From Bacillota bacterium (GTDB lineage Bacteria; Bacillota; Limnochordia; Darwinibacteriales; Darwinibacteriaceae): a DNA stretch of 5,530 nt. The stretch spans positions 1-5,530 of the forward strand of contig JAAYSR010000080.1 in NCBI GenBank assembly GCA_012518325.1. Direction: 5' to 3'. The notes below the pieces were generated by a model that saw nothing but the letters and a program-made list of their open reading frames with translations, had not been told where the DNA came from and made no database searches. Every line of letters begins with the position of its first letter. Position 1 is the first letter of the stretch. Of this stretch, positions 5,340 to 5,530 are shown one piece after another. The position numbers and the translations under genes were made by a program.

Positions 5340-5530
5340 CTAGTCCTGCTTAGTTACTGCAGCCTCTACTGCAGACAGGATTGCTTTGCTCGTTACAGTA
5401 GCATTGCTCACAACATCCACTGGACCTTGCGCCTCAATGATCGCCGGGGGAAGCTGTTTGACAGCATTCTCCGCGATAAAGGGCGTGTCGTTGTGCTCCA
5501 CAACTGCGATTTCGGTGATCTTGCCGTCTG
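5340..5530 (-). CDS. FMN-binding domain protein, C-terminal end (cut by window edge)
   Basis: The visible 62 residues begin 'DGKITEIAVVEHNDTPFIAE' and end '...SKAILSAVEAAVTKQD'. This is the typical C-terminal half of an FMN_bind domain (PF04205): a strand with 'dGkI.ev.vveH.eTp', a helix, 'IIEAQGPVDVVS', the attachment motif, and a closing helix 'SKAILSAVEAA'. In this family ApbE links FMN to a threonine in an (S/T)GAxT-type motif; here the segment reads SNATVTS, with Asn where Gly is usual. Such domains occur in RnfG and NqrC, in NosR-type proteins, in reductases and in small exported electron-transfer proteins. Since the domain is at the C-terminus and most of the gene is outside the window, I cannot say which. 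The nearby RseC gene might suggest a link to Rnf, but the sda operon, small gene and tRNA separate them. Confidence 0.85.
   Translation of the reverse strand, partial: DGKITEIAVVEHNDTPFIAENAVKQLPPAIIEAQGPVDVVSNATVTSKAILSAVEAAVTKQD

Noticed and set aside
1..5530. Mobile element, integration site, prophage or CRISPR array, including possible integration at the tRNA 3' end.
   Set aside because: No transposase, integrase or spaced repeats are present, and the tRNA 3' end is followed directly by its own terminator with no duplicated tRNA fragment elsewhere in the window.

Overview
The window looks like an ordinary chromosomal segment of a Gram-positive Firmicute, most likely in the Clostridia. 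The grounds are a two-chain iron-sulfur L-serine dehydratase (separate ACT-domain and catalytic chains), a YhaQ/YhaP-type ABC exporter, an RseC/MucC-family protein of the kind found in some anaerobic clostridia, strong AGGAGG ribosome binding sites, and roughly even base composition. The genus cannot be called from this sequence. Every protein gene is on the minus strand and is read right to left; the only plus-strand gene is a tRNA.

In order of transcription: (1) 5530-5340 is the C-terminal end of an FMN-binding-domain protein cut by the window edge, closed by a strong hairpin terminator (5296-5327). (2) 5240-5070 is a 56-residue cysteine-containing protein of unknown function, with its own likely promoter and a weaker terminator (5020-5052). 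(3) 4949-3392 is the sdaAB-sdaAA operon for L-serine dehydratase, which converts L-serine to pyruvate and ammonia. It is preceded by a likely promoter whose -35 box lies inside a perfect 8-3-8 palindrome that could be an operator. (4) 3268-3344 is tRNA-Asp(GUC) on the plus strand, with a near-ideal promoter and its own terminator. It is convergent with sdaAA and divergent from rseC. (5) 3191-1 is a tightly packed minus-strand cluster: an RseC/MucC-like membrane protein, an ABC ATPase, its ABC-2 permease (GTGA overlap), and the N-terminal 198 residues of a protein resembling FliK/YlqG-type proteins, which runs off the left edge.

The two sda chains form one enzyme and the two ABC genes form one transporter. 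The functional link between RseC, the transporter and the left-edge protein is only positional.

I found no mobile element, CRISPR array, phage or clearly novel multi-gene system. The items most worth a second look are the palindrome over the sdaAB promoter, the small cysteine protein, the altered FMN-attachment motif, the repeated tandem-start arrangement, and the one-sided terminator between sdaAA and the tRNA.
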